Assembly (NCBI RefSeq): GCF_011752565.1
Contig: NZ_VWXK01000015.1
Location: 1-64,000, forward strand
DNA: 64,000 nt
Direction: 5' to 3'
DNA from: Pantoea sp. Ap-967
GTDB taxonomy: Bacteria; Pseudomonadota; Gammaproteobacteria; Pseudomonadales; Pseudomonadaceae
Below are positions 1 to 6,524 of this stretch, piece after piece. How positions within the stretch are numbered: the first letter of the stretch is position 1; the number at the start of each line of letters is the position of its first letter. The notes beneath the pieces were generated by a model, which was not told where the DNA came from, searched no databases, and saw only the letters and a list, made by a program, of their open reading frames with translations. A program made the translations under genes and the position numbers.

Positions 1-58
1 CGTCCAGCACCATTTCAGCGGCTTGGACTTTGTATTCTCTTGAGTAAGATTTACGCAC
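1..58 (-). CDS. IS3-family transposase OrfA, first 19 codons (partial)
   Basis: A GTG start at 58 is preceded by GGAGG at good spacing. The translation starts (V/M)RKSYSREYKVQAAEMVLD, which matches the beginning of the helix-turn-helix protein OrfA (InsE/HTH_Tnp_1 type) of IS3 elements. OrfA supplies the DNA-binding part of the OrfAB transposase made by frameshifting. The rest of the gene lies beyond the left edge of the window. I saw this from the sequence at the window edge; the protein is too short to place in an IS3 subgroup. Confidence 0.7.
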   Translation of the reverse strand, partial: MRKSYSREYKVQAAEMVLD

Positions 59-127
59 TGATTTTGCCTCCAATTGGGCGCCATCATAGCGCCCGATGAA
101 GGTGTCCAAAATCATTAGGCCAGTTCA
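1..127 (-). mobile_element. End of an IS3-family insertion sequence (continues outside window)
   Basis: Read on the minus strand the segment begins TGAACTGGCC at position 127, a TG-initiated terminus typical of IS3-family elements. It leads into a ribosome site and the start of a transposase OrfA reading out of the window. The REP sequence resumes exactly at 128 (CGCTCGCTCCTAC), and the 5' half of that REP unit is missing, which places the junction at 127/128. The other IS end lies outside the window, so length and target duplication cannot be seen. Confidence 0.72.
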
Positions 128-578
128 CGCTCGCTCCTACAGGGGATTTGCGGTGCGGGTGCCGGCAATGGTCCCTGCGCGGAAGCGCAGCCATGGCCTG
201 ATGATCAGGCCCCCATCTCCAGGCCGCCGCCGCCTCGGTAGGAGCGAGCGTAGCTCGCGATGGGGCGCGCAGTGGCCCCAGGGTTTCAGCTTCACGACTC
301 ATCGTGCTGGGGCTGCTTTGCAGCCCATCGCGAGCTGCGCTCGCTCCTACAGGGGATTGAACTGCGGTGCGGGTGCCGGCAATGGTCCCTGCGCGGAAGC
401 GCAGCCATGGCCTGCTGATCAGGCCCCCATCTCCAGGCGGCCGCCGCCTCGGTAGGAGCGAGCGTAGTTCGCGATGGGGCGCGCAGCGGCCCCAGGGTTT
501 CAGCTTCACGGCATCATCGTGCTGGGGCTGCGTTGCAGCCCATCGCGAGCTGCTCTCGCTCCTACCGGGGATTGAACT
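128..578. repeat. REP array: truncated REP remnant plus two tandem 214-bp REP-pair copies
   Basis: Positions 151-364 and 365-578 are near-identical copies, 214 bp apart. Both begin CGGTGCGGGTGCCGGCAATG. Each contains an inverted REP pair: GTAGGAGCGAGCGTAG-type on the left, and GCGAGCTG..GCTCGCTCCTAC on the right. Positions 128-150 match the tail of a third upstream copy, cut off by the IS. No gene is supported here. Confidence 0.85.
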
Positions 579-645
579 GCGGGTGCATGACAGCCCAGCC
601 CACCGGGTTGGGTGATCTCTCGCAGGGCCTTGGTCATATGCCTGC

Positions 646-661
646 TTGACGTATACGTCAA
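646..661. promoter_or_regulatory. Perfect palindrome, probable LiuR-type MerR operator
   Basis: TTGACGTATACGTCAA is a perfect 16-bp palindrome, 43 bp upstream of the MerR-family gene. The LiuR regulators of leucine/isovalerate catabolism are known to bind TTGACGTTAACGTCAA-like palindromes. I infer autoregulation and joint control of the MerR gene and mvaB. Confidence 0.75.
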
Positions 662-703
662 CCTGGCTTCAGGATACCCCCATCCACCACCCCGAGCCCA
701 CGC

Positions 704-1102
704 ATGAGCAGCCAGACCTACAGCATCTCCGACCTCTCCCGCGAGCTGGACATCACCACCCGCGCCATCCGCTTCTACGAGGAACAAGGCCTGCTGAGCC
801 CAGAGCGCCGTGGCCTGGAGCGCATCTATTCGGCCCGCGACAAGGTTAGCCTCAAGCTTATCCTGCGGGGCAAGCGCATCGGTTTCTCCCTGGCCGAGTG
901 CCGCGAACTGATCGAGCTGTACGACCCCACCAGCGGCAACCTCAAGCAGCTCAACAGCATGCTGGCGAAAATCGCCGAGCGCCGCGCCCAGCTGGAACAG
1001 CAAATGCTCGACATTCACCAGATGCAACTGGAACTGGACACCGCCCAGGAACGCTGCGAACAGGCCCTGGCCGCCACCCTGAACAACAAAGACAACCGCT
1101 GA
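704..1102 (+). CDS. MerR-family transcriptional regulator, LiuR-like
   Basis: This 132-residue protein has the MerR winged helix at its N-terminus (about residues 4-72: YSISDLSRELDITTRAIRFYEEQGLL, then the RG..RIYS wing). A long Gln/Glu-rich dimerisation coiled coil follows (about 80-125), and there is no C-terminal effector cysteine cluster, so it is not a metal-sensing MerR. It lies 13 bp upstream of mvaB on the same strand, and a perfect TTGACGTATACGTCAA palindrome precedes it. In proteobacteria, LiuR proteins of this size repress or activate branched-chain amino acid catabolic genes, of which HMG-CoA lyase (LiuE) is one. The LiuR assignment is therefore inferred from operator and neighbour. 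The liuABCD genes themselves are not in the window. Confidence 0.88.
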   Translation: MSSQTYSISDLSRELDITTRAIRFYEEQGLLSPERRGLERIYSARDKVSLKLILRGKRIGFSLAECRELIELYDPTSGNLKQLNSMLAKIAERRAQLEQQMLDIHQMQLELDTAQERCEQALAATLNNKDNR

Positions 1103-1115
1103 CAGGATCCCCACC

Positions 1116-2015
1116 ATGCCCATGCCCACCCACGTTCGCCTGGTCGAAGTCGGCCCCCGCGACGGCCTGCAGAACGAAGCCCAGCCCATCAGCGTTGCCG
1201 ACAAAGTGCGCCTGGTCGACGACCTGACCGACGCCGGGCTTGGCTACATCGAAGTCGGCAGCTTCGTTTCGCCCAAATGGGTACCGCAAATGGCAGGCTC
1301 GGCCGAGGTGTTCGCCGGCATCCGTCAGCGCGAAGGTGTTACCTATGCCGCGCTGGCCCCCAACCTGCGCGGCTTCGAAGACGCCGTGGCCGCCGGGGTG
1401 AAGGAAGTGGCGGTGTTCGCGGCGGCCTCCGAGGCGTTCTCCCAGCGCAACATCAACTGCTCGATCAGCGAAAGCCTGCAGCGCTTCGAGCCCATTCTGC
1501 AGGCCGCCCGTAGCCACGGCGTGCGTGTGCGCGGCTATGTGTCCTGCGTGCTGGGCTGCCCCTACGAGGGCGAGGTGCGCGCCGAGCAGGTAGCACCGGT
1601 GGCCAAGGCCCTGCATGAAATGGGCTGCTATGAGGTGTCGCTGGGCGACACCATCGGCACCGGCACCACCGGCAACACCCGCCGGCTGTTCGAGGTGGTA
1701 GCGGCCGTGGTGCCGCGCCAGCAGCTGGCCGGGCACTTCCACGACACCTATGGCCAGGCCCTGGCCAATGTGTATGCCAGCCTGCTTGAAGGCATCAGCG
1801 TGTTCGACAGCTCGGTGGCAGGGCTGGGCGGCTGCCCCTACGCCAAGGGCGCTACCGGCAACATTGCCACCGAGGACGTGCTGTACCTGCTGCAGGGGCT
1901 GGGTATCGAGACCGGTATCGACCTTGATCGGCTAATCGCCGCCGGGCAACGCATCAGCAGCGTGCTGGGGCGGGCCAATGGCTCGCGGGTGGCACGTGCG
2001 CGCAGCGCACACTGA
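1116..2015 (+). CDS. mvaB: Hydroxymethylglutaryl-CoA lyase
   Basis: This 299-residue cytosolic TIM-barrel enzyme cleaves 3-hydroxy-3-methylglutaryl-CoA to acetoacetate and acetyl-CoA, the last step of leucine degradation. Visible signatures are the N-terminal VEVGPRDGLQNE motif (divalent metal and substrate site, about residues 8-19), FVSPKWVPQM, the GCPYEG loop near residue 149, GDTIGTGT, the metal-binding GHFHDTYG, and the catalytic-cysteine loop GLGGCPYAKGATGN near residue 240. Length is as expected for the family. The ATG at 1116 follows AGGATCC; a second in-frame ATG lies at 1122. It is probably co-transcribed with the upstream MerR gene (13-bp gap). Its 3' end is followed directly by the control region of a sigma54-dependent sRNA. 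Confidence 0.96.
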   Translation: MPMPTHVRLVEVGPRDGLQNEAQPISVADKVRLVDDLTDAGLGYIEVGSFVSPKWVPQMAGSAEVFAGIRQREGVTYAALAPNLRGFEDAVAAGVKEVAVFAAASEAFSQRNINCSISESLQRFEPILQAARSHGVRVRGYVSCVLGCPYEGEVRAEQVAPVAKALHEMGCYEVSLGDTIGTGTTGNTRRLFEVVAAVVPRQQLAGHFHDTYGQALANVYASLLEGISVFDSSVAGLGGCPYAKGATGNIATEDVLYLLQGLGIETGIDLDRLIAAGQRISSVLGRANGSRVARARSAH

Positions 2016-2048
2016 ATTTCATTCGGGTGTCACATGAGTGTGGGTGAG

Positions 2049-2089
2049 TGTTACCGCCCCCACACATCCCGAGAAAAAATCGGGTAACA
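2049..2089. promoter_or_regulatory. Probable CbrB binding site upstream of crcY
   Basis: TGTTAC (2049-2054) and GTAACA (2084-2089) form an inverted pair about 110-150 bp upstream of the predicted start of the small RNA. TGTTAC/GTAACA half-sites are the recognition element described for CbrB, the sigma54 activator of crcZ and crcY. The 29-bp spacing is longer than that of a simple dyad, so the halves may belong to separate subsites. Confidence 0.6.
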
Positions 2090-2171
2090 GGGAAACAAAT
2101 CGACAGAATTTCAGGCCCATGGGTTTTGTCGATTTCGCTCAAGCACTTGATTTTAAAGGATTTTCAAAAGT

Positions 2172-2187
2172 TGGCACGGCACCTGCT
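2172..2187 (+). promoter_or_regulatory. Sigma54 (-24/-12) promoter of crcY
   Basis: TGGCACGGCACCTGCT matches the TGGCAC-N5-TTGCW consensus at all key positions: GG at 2173-2174 and GC at 2185-2186 with exact 12-bp register. The one change is C for the first T of the -12 element. It predicts transcription starting near 2198. Confidence 0.85.
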
Positions 2188-2197
2188 ATATCTTTGG

Positions 2198-2547
2198 TAC
2201 AACAACAAGAAAAACGTGACACCCAATAAAAACAACATGTAACGGCTCTGACATAACAAGAACAACACGGCAGAGGCGTAGCAAGCAGATTTTTTTGGAG
2301 TCGACAAGCTTTTCAGGGGTTCGCCCCGCGATCTGGCACAGAACAATAAAACTACCTCAAGGTAGCGGCAGTCAGGTTCGGACCCACAGGGTGAAAGCAG
2401 GTCAGCGCTCAAAAAAATACGTTTGCTCTTGACCCCGAATGGGGGTCGCACGTGACATCAAGGCAAGCCTACAAAAACAACAAAAGGCCGGCCTCAATAA
2501 TAAAAAAAGAGCAGGCAACAACGCTTTGGGGGGAGCTTCGGCTCCCC
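2198..2547 (+). ncRNA. crcY: CrcY-type small RNA (Hfq/Crc decoy of catabolite repression)
   Basis: This gene-free segment of about 350 nt follows a sigma54 promoter and carries six separate A-rich AANAANAA motifs: near 2201-2208, 2225-2232, 2255-2262, 2342-2349, 2476-2483 and 2496-2503. These are the Hfq/Crc target motifs. CrcZ and CrcY present them in multiple copies to titrate Hfq/Crc and so lift carbon catabolite repression. From memory, crcY of P. putida sits between mvaB and an mgtC-type gene, exactly as here. A GACCCC-gaat-GGGGTC hairpin lies inside, and a strong GGGGAGC-TTCG-GCTCCCC hairpin at 2530-2547 is the likely 3' end. The 5' and 3' ends are inferred from the promoter and this hairpin. 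Confidence 0.88.
2530..2547. terminator. Hairpin shared by convergent crcY and mgtC
   Basis: GGGGAGC (2530-2536), a TTCG tetraloop and GCTCCCC (2541-2547) form a stable stem immediately before the mgtC stop codon at 2548. It is positioned to end crcY on the plus strand and mgtC on the minus strand. Neither side has a good U-tract (TCAGTGCTT on plus, CCAAAGCG on minus), so efficiency is uncertain. Confidence 0.6.
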
Positions 2548-3066
2548 TCAGTGCTTCCTGCCCTCCTCCTCCTTGCGCTTCTCCTCGCTCTGCCCCTCTA
2601 CCCTGTCCACCAGCAGCGGCATCGTACCCAACACCAACAACGCCAGCACCGTGCTGATCAGCGCAGTGGCCTCACGCCCCATGCCTGCCGCCGTGCCGAT
2701 GGCCGCGGTCATCCATAACCCCGCCGCCGTGGTCAGGCCTTTGACATGGCTGGTGTCCTGGCCATTGCCCTTGAGGATGGTGCCTGCACCGAGAAAACCG
2801 ATACCGGCGACGATCCCTTGGATCACCCGGCTCAGCGCCTGCTCATCGGCGCCGGCCATGCTTGGGGCCAACACGAACAGCGCGGCGCCCAGCGACACCA
2901 GCATATGCGTGCGCACACCGGCGGATTTACCCTTGTGCTCGCGCTCGAAGCCGAGCACCGCCCCAAGCACGGCGGCCATCACCAGGCGCACGAGAATCTG
3001 CACGACCTCGCGGGTGTCGGTGATGTCGGCGAACTCGGCCTGGATGGCTTGCCAGATGACGTCCAT
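2548..3066 (-). CDS. mgtC: MgtC/SapB-family inner-membrane protein
   Basis: This 172-residue protein begins MDVIWQAIQAEFADITD. The ATG at 3066 is chosen because AAGGAA precedes it; the longer open frame upstream runs through a REP hairpin. The conserved MgtC core is clear: LVRLVMAAVLGAVLGFERE, KSAGVRTHMLVSLGAALFVL, VIQGIVAGIGFLGAGTILK, and VKGLTTAAGLWMTAAIGTAAGMG. It has four to five membrane helices and a short charged tail, without the C-terminal ACT-like domain of Salmonella MgtC. MgtC proteins modulate the F1Fo ATP synthase and Mg2+/phosphate homeostasis under stress; in pseudomonads the exact role is unsettled. It is a single gene, convergent with crcY and sharing its end hairpin. Confidence 0.9.
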   Translation of the reverse strand: MDVIWQAIQAEFADITDTREVVQILVRLVMAAVLGAVLGFEREHKGKSAGVRTHMLVSLGAALFVLAPSMAGADEQALSRVIQGIVAGIGFLGAGTILKGNGQDTSHVKGLTTAAGLWMTAAIGTAAGMGREATALISTVLALLVLGTMPLLVDRVEGQSEEKRKEEEGRKH

Positions 3067-3096
3067 CGCGTGGTTTCCTTGGAGGCGTGTTTTAGC

Positions 3097-3182
3097 CTGT
3101 GCCGGCCTCTTCGCGGGGCAAGCCCGCTCCTGCAGTTCATGCCCCTGCAGGAGCGGGCTTGCCCCGCGAAGAGGCCAGCACA
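3097..3182. repeat. Inverted REP pair
   Basis: Two nearly perfect arms of 39 bp (3097-3135 and 3144-3182, core CTTCGCGGGGCAAGCCCGC) flank an 8-bp loop. It lies between the divergent mgtC and DUF3203 genes. Confidence 0.9.
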
Positions 3183-3285
3183 GCCACCTAAACCATTGAC
3201 CCCTGCACACCCCGCAGAGTGCCCCCGATGCAGCAACCTTCTCGCCCCCGTGGTCACAACCATTAACCCCACGGAGGACACCACC

Positions 3286-3525
3286 ATGCCCATCGAAGTC
3301 GAAGAATCCACCGGCCACTGCACCCTTATCGGCGATACCTTGCGCATCGAGGGCAATGGCCGGGAAGTCGAGATCGTCACCGACGAACACCTGCGCATGT
3401 CCGTGGCCATTCTGGCCGGCGAGCGCTTCCCGATCACCGAAGCAGAGGCCGATGCCCTGACCGTGATCGGTGCGGTGGATAGCCGCAGGCACCTGAAGGC
3501 CAGCACGCCGGGCTCGGTGATCTGA
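3286..3525 (+). CDS. DUF3203-family small protein
   Basis: A 79-residue acidic protein starting MPIEVEESTGHCTLIGDTLRIEG. The ATG at 3286 follows a GGAGG ribosome site, and a hybrid frame running in from upstream is discarded. It contains no membrane segment or signal peptide, and is a small beta-rich sequence (CTLIGDTLRIEG, REVEIVTDEHLRM) followed by a helical ITEAEADALTVIGAVDSRRHLK segment. It resembles the small DUF3203 proteins found almost only in Pseudomonas, with no known function. It stands alone between the REP pair and the ccoG-type gene. Confidence 0.8.
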   Translation: MPIEVEESTGHCTLIGDTLRIEGNGREVEIVTDEHLRMSVAILAGERFPITEAEADALTVIGAVDSRRHLKASTPGSVI

Positions 3526-3550
3526 GGCCTGCAGGGCTGTCGGCGGTAAT

Positions 3551-3598
3551 CTGATACGGTTTTTATCAGCAAACCTGAGCCTGTGCTGAAAACAGCAC
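3551..3598. promoter_or_regulatory. Two adjacent dyads upstream of the ccoG-type gene
   Basis: CTGATA-N7-TATCAG (3551-3569) and GTGCTG-AAAA-CAGCAC (3583-3598) are perfect inverted repeats in the 122-bp leader. The first does not have the spacing of an ANR/FNR box. Either could be an operator or an RNA hairpin, perhaps also ending the DUF3203 transcript. Confidence 0.4.
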
Positions 3599-3647
3599 GC
3601 AGGCCATAGTGCAGCTGCCTGATCGAGGCCAGCAGAGCACCGACACC

Positions 3648-5018
3648 ATGACCGACAGAATCCATGCCCTTCAGATTGCCACCCCCGGCATTCACACCCG
3701 CAGCTTCACCGGCCTGTACCGTTCGCTGCGCATCACCTTCGCCGGCGCCTTGTTCGCACTGTTCTTCGGCACCGCCTGGCTCGACTGGAATGGCCGCCAG
3801 GCCGTGCTATGGGACCTGGCCAACAGCAAGTTCCACATCTTCGCCGCCACCTTCTGGCCGCAGGACTTCATCCTGCTGTCGGCGCTGCTGATCATCTGCG
3901 CCTTTGGCCTGTTCGCCATTACCGTCTACGCAGGCAGGGTGTGGTGCGGCTACAGCTGCCCGCAAAGCACCTGGACCTGGCTGTTCATGTGGTGCGAAAA
4001 GGTCACCGAAGGTGACCGCAACCAGCGCATCAAGCTCGCCAGCGGCCCCTGGAACCTGAACAAGCTGGCCCGGCGCACGCTCAAGCATGGCCTGTGGCTG
4101 CTGATCGGCCTGGCCACCGGGTTGACCTTCGTCGGTTACTTCACCCCCATCCGGCCCCTGGCGCAGGAACTGCTCAGCCTGCAACTCGGTGGCGTGGCGC
4201 TGTTCTGGGTGCTGTTCTTCACTGCTGCGACCTATATCAATGCAGGCCTGTTGCGCGAGGCGGTATGCCTGCACATGTGCCCCTATGCGCGCTTCCAGAG
4301 CGTGATGTTCGACCAGCACACCCTGGCCGTGGCCTACGACCCTCGCCGTGGCGAGGCGCGCGGTGCCCGCCGCAAAGGCAGCGACCCGCGCGCCCAGGGC
4401 CTGGGCGACTGCGTGGACTGCAGCCTGTGCGTGCAGGTGTGCCCGACCGGCATCGACATCCGCGATGGCCTGCAAATGGCCTGCATCGGCTGCGCCGCCT
4501 GCATCGACGCCTGCGACAACGTGATGGACAAGATGGGCTATGCCCGCGGCCTGATCGGCTACAAGTCCGAGCACAGCCTGCAGGGTGGCGCCCAGCACTG
4601 GCTGCGCCCGCGCCTGGTCGGCTATGCCATCGCGCTGCTGGTAATGGGCGTGGCACTGGCGCTGGCCCTGCAACTGCGCCCCATGGTGTCGCTGGACGTG
4701 CTCAAGGACCGGGGCCTGTTCCGCGAAAACGCCCAGGGCCAGATCGAGAACATCTACCTGCTCAAGGTCATCAACAAGACCAATGCCACCCAGCGCTACC
4801 GCCTGCGCCTGCTCGATGCCGAGGGCTTCGCCCTGCAGGGCGATACCGAGCGGGTAATCGCCGCCGGCGAAATGGCCGAGTGGCCGGTATCGGTGGCGAT
4901 GCTCGCCGAACGTGCCAGCAACGCTTCGCGCGAACTGGCCTTCGAGATTCAGGACCGCGACCAGCCGGCGATCCACAGCGTGGCGCGCAGCCGCTTCGTG
5001 GCGCCGACCCAGCGCTGA
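3648..5018 (+). CDS. ccoG: CcoG-type 4Fe-4S membrane protein (cytochrome oxidase accessory family)
   Basis: This 456-residue inner-membrane ferredoxin-like protein has the full CcoG/RdxA layout. An N-terminal helix comes first (SLRITFAGALFALFFGTAWLDW), then a second membrane segment and the WCGYSCPQSTWTW cysteine motif. Two more membrane segments follow, then the double 4Fe-4S cassette CVDCSLCVQVCP and CIGCAACIDAC (near residues 260-300), another helix, and a periplasmic immunoglobulin-like tail. CcoG proteins are involved in Cu(II) reduction and cbb3 oxidase copper-centre assembly. The copy here is not next to ccoNOPQ or ccoHIS, so it is probably a paralogue whose partner is unknown. I prefer the ATG at 3648; an in-frame GTG at 3609 would add 13 residues. 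Neither has a strong ribosome site. Confidence 0.88.
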   Translation: MTDRIHALQIATPGIHTRSFTGLYRSLRITFAGALFALFFGTAWLDWNGRQAVLWDLANSKFHIFAATFWPQDFILLSALLIICAFGLFAITVYAGRVWCGYSCPQSTWTWLFMWCEKVTEGDRNQRIKLASGPWNLNKLARRTLKHGLWLLIGLATGLTFVGYFTPIRPLAQELLSLQLGGVALFWVLFFTAATYINAGLLREAVCLHMCPYARFQSVMFDQHTLAVAYDPRRGEARGARRKGSDPRAQGLGDCVDCSLCVQVCPTGIDIRDGLQMACIGCAACIDACDNVMDKMGYARGLIGYKSEHSLQGGAQHWLRPRLVGYAIALLVMGVALALALQLRPMVSLDVLKDRGLFRENAQGQIENIYLLKVINKTNATQRYRLRLLDAEGFALQGDTERVIAAGEMAEWPVSVAMLAERASNASRELAFEIQDRDQPAIHSVARSRFVAPTQR

Positions 5019-5057
5019 TCCCTTACACTGCCCGATCACCTTGCCTGCCGAGCCCCC

Positions 5058-6467
5058 ATGAAACGCTACGAACGCTTTGCCGACGACATTGCCGAACTGA
5101 TTCGCTCCGGGGTGCTCGGCCCTGGCCAGCGCGTGCCTTCGGTGCGCTATGCCAGCCAAACCCACGGGGTAAGCCCGTCCACGGTGTTCCAGGCGTATTA
5201 CCTGCTGGAGCGCCGCGGCCTGATCCGCGCCCGGCCGCGCTCGGGCTACTTCGTCAATGCCCACGCGCCACGCCCGTTCAGCGAGCCGCAGACGCTGGCG
5301 CCCCTGAGCGAATCGACCGAGGTGGATGTCAGTGCCCTGGTGTTTTCCATCCTCGACTCGATGAAGGACCCGAACACCGTGCCGTTCGGCTCGGCCTTCC
5401 CCAGCCCCGAACTGTTCCCCCTGCAGCGCCTTTCGCGCTCGCTGGCCAGCGCCAGCCGGGCCATGGACCCGCGCATGGTGGTCACCGACCTGTCGCCGGG
5501 CAACCCCCAGCTGCGCCGGCAAATTGCCCTGCGCTACATGGTGGGCGGGCTGATGCTGCCGATGGAGGAGCTGCTGATCACCAATGGTGCGCTGGAAGCC
5601 CTGAACCTGTGCCTGCAGGCCGTGACCGAACCCGGCGACCTGGTGGCCATCGAGGCGCCGGCCTTCTATGCCTGCCTGCAGGTGCTGGAACGGCTCAAGC
5701 TCAAGGCGGTGGAAATCCCGGTACACCCACGTGAAGGCATGGACCTGGCGGTACTCGCGCAAACCCTGGACAAGCACCCGGTCAAGGCTGTGTGGTGCAT
5801 GACCAACTTCCAGAACCCAGTGGGCGCAAGTATGCCCGAGGCGAAAAAGCAGGCACTGGTCGAGTTGCTGCGCCGCCACCAGGTGCCGCTGATCGAAGAC
5901 GATGTCTACGCCGAGCTGTACTACGCACAGCAAGCGCCCAAGCCGGCCAAGGCCTTCGATACCCAGGGCCTGGTGATGCACTGCGGCTCCTTCGCCAAAA
6001 GCCTGGCCCCCGGCTACCGCATCGGCTGGGTGGCCGCCGGGCGCTTCGCGCAGAAAATAGAACGGCTCAAGCTGATGACTTCGCTGTGCGCCTCGATGCC
6101 CGCCCAGGCGGCCATCGCCGACTACCTGCAACACGGTGGCTATGACCGCCACCTGCGCAAGCTGCGCTATGCCCTGGAAGGCCAGCAGGCCAACATGCTC
6201 GCCGCCATCGCCCGGCATTTTCCCGCACAGACCCGGGTCAGCCAGCCCAGTGGTGGCTATTTCCTGTGGCTGGAGCTGCCCGAGCAGATGGATACCCTGA
6301 AACTGTTCCACATGGCCCTGGCCCAAGGCATCAGCATCGCCCCCGGGCCGATCTTCTCGCCCACCCGTCGCTTCGGCAACTGCCTACGCCTGAACTACGG
6401 CACGCCCTGGCATGCCGGCGCCGATAACGCCATGGAAATCCTCGGCAAAATTGTTCGCTCCTTCTGA
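5058..6467 (+). CDS. MocR/PdxR-type regulator (GntR winged helix fused to PLP aminotransferase fold)
   Basis: A 469-residue fusion. Residues 1-70 are a GntR winged helix (FADDIAELIRSGVLGPGQRVPSVRYASQTHGVSPSTVFQAYYLLERRGLI). After a short linker, residues about 110-465 form a class-I aminotransferase fold, with NPQ..., the PLP-contacting NFQNPVGASMP loop, DDVYAELYY, and the Schiff-base lysine in GSFAKSLAPGYRIGW (Lys314). MocR proteins use PLP or an amino compound as the signal and regulate neighbouring metabolic genes. It starts 39 bp after the ccoG-type gene and precedes three sensor kinases in the same direction. No aminotransferase or vitamin B6 gene is adjacent, so its target is unclear. 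Confidence 0.9.
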   Translation: MKRYERFADDIAELIRSGVLGPGQRVPSVRYASQTHGVSPSTVFQAYYLLERRGLIRARPRSGYFVNAHAPRPFSEPQTLAPLSESTEVDVSALVFSILDSMKDPNTVPFGSAFPSPELFPLQRLSRSLASASRAMDPRMVVTDLSPGNPQLRRQIALRYMVGGLMLPMEELLITNGALEALNLCLQAVTEPGDLVAIEAPAFYACLQVLERLKLKAVEIPVHPREGMDLAVLAQTLDKHPVKAVWCMTNFQNPVGASMPEAKKQALVELLRRHQVPLIEDDVYAELYYAQQAPKPAKAFDTQGLVMHCGSFAKSLAPGYRIGWVAAGRFAQKIERLKLMTSLCASMPAQAAIADYLQHGGYDRHLRKLRYALEGQQANMLAAIARHFPAQTRVSQPSGGYFLWLELPEQMDTLKLFHMALAQGISIAPGPIFSPTRRFGNCLRLNYGTPWHAGADNAMEILGKIVRSF

Positions 6468-6524
6468 TGGCAGTTCCCCGGGTGGCTTTCTATAGTTATT
6501 TCGAGTTAGACCCGAGCCATCCTC

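Noticed and set aside
84..620. Several 80-140-codon frames in the left REP array
   Set aside because: They consist of translated REP palindromes and recur in both copies of the duplication; no ribosome sites or domains.
3551..3569. ANR/FNR box upstream of ccoG
   Set aside because: Half-sites resemble TGAT..ATCA, but the spacing is 9 rather than the required 4 bases between GAT and ATC.
3807..6326. 839-codon frame opposite the ccoG and mocR genes
   Set aside because: Shadow of the real genes, His/Gln/Gly/Ala-rich, with no domain and no ribosome site. It crosses two unrelated genes.
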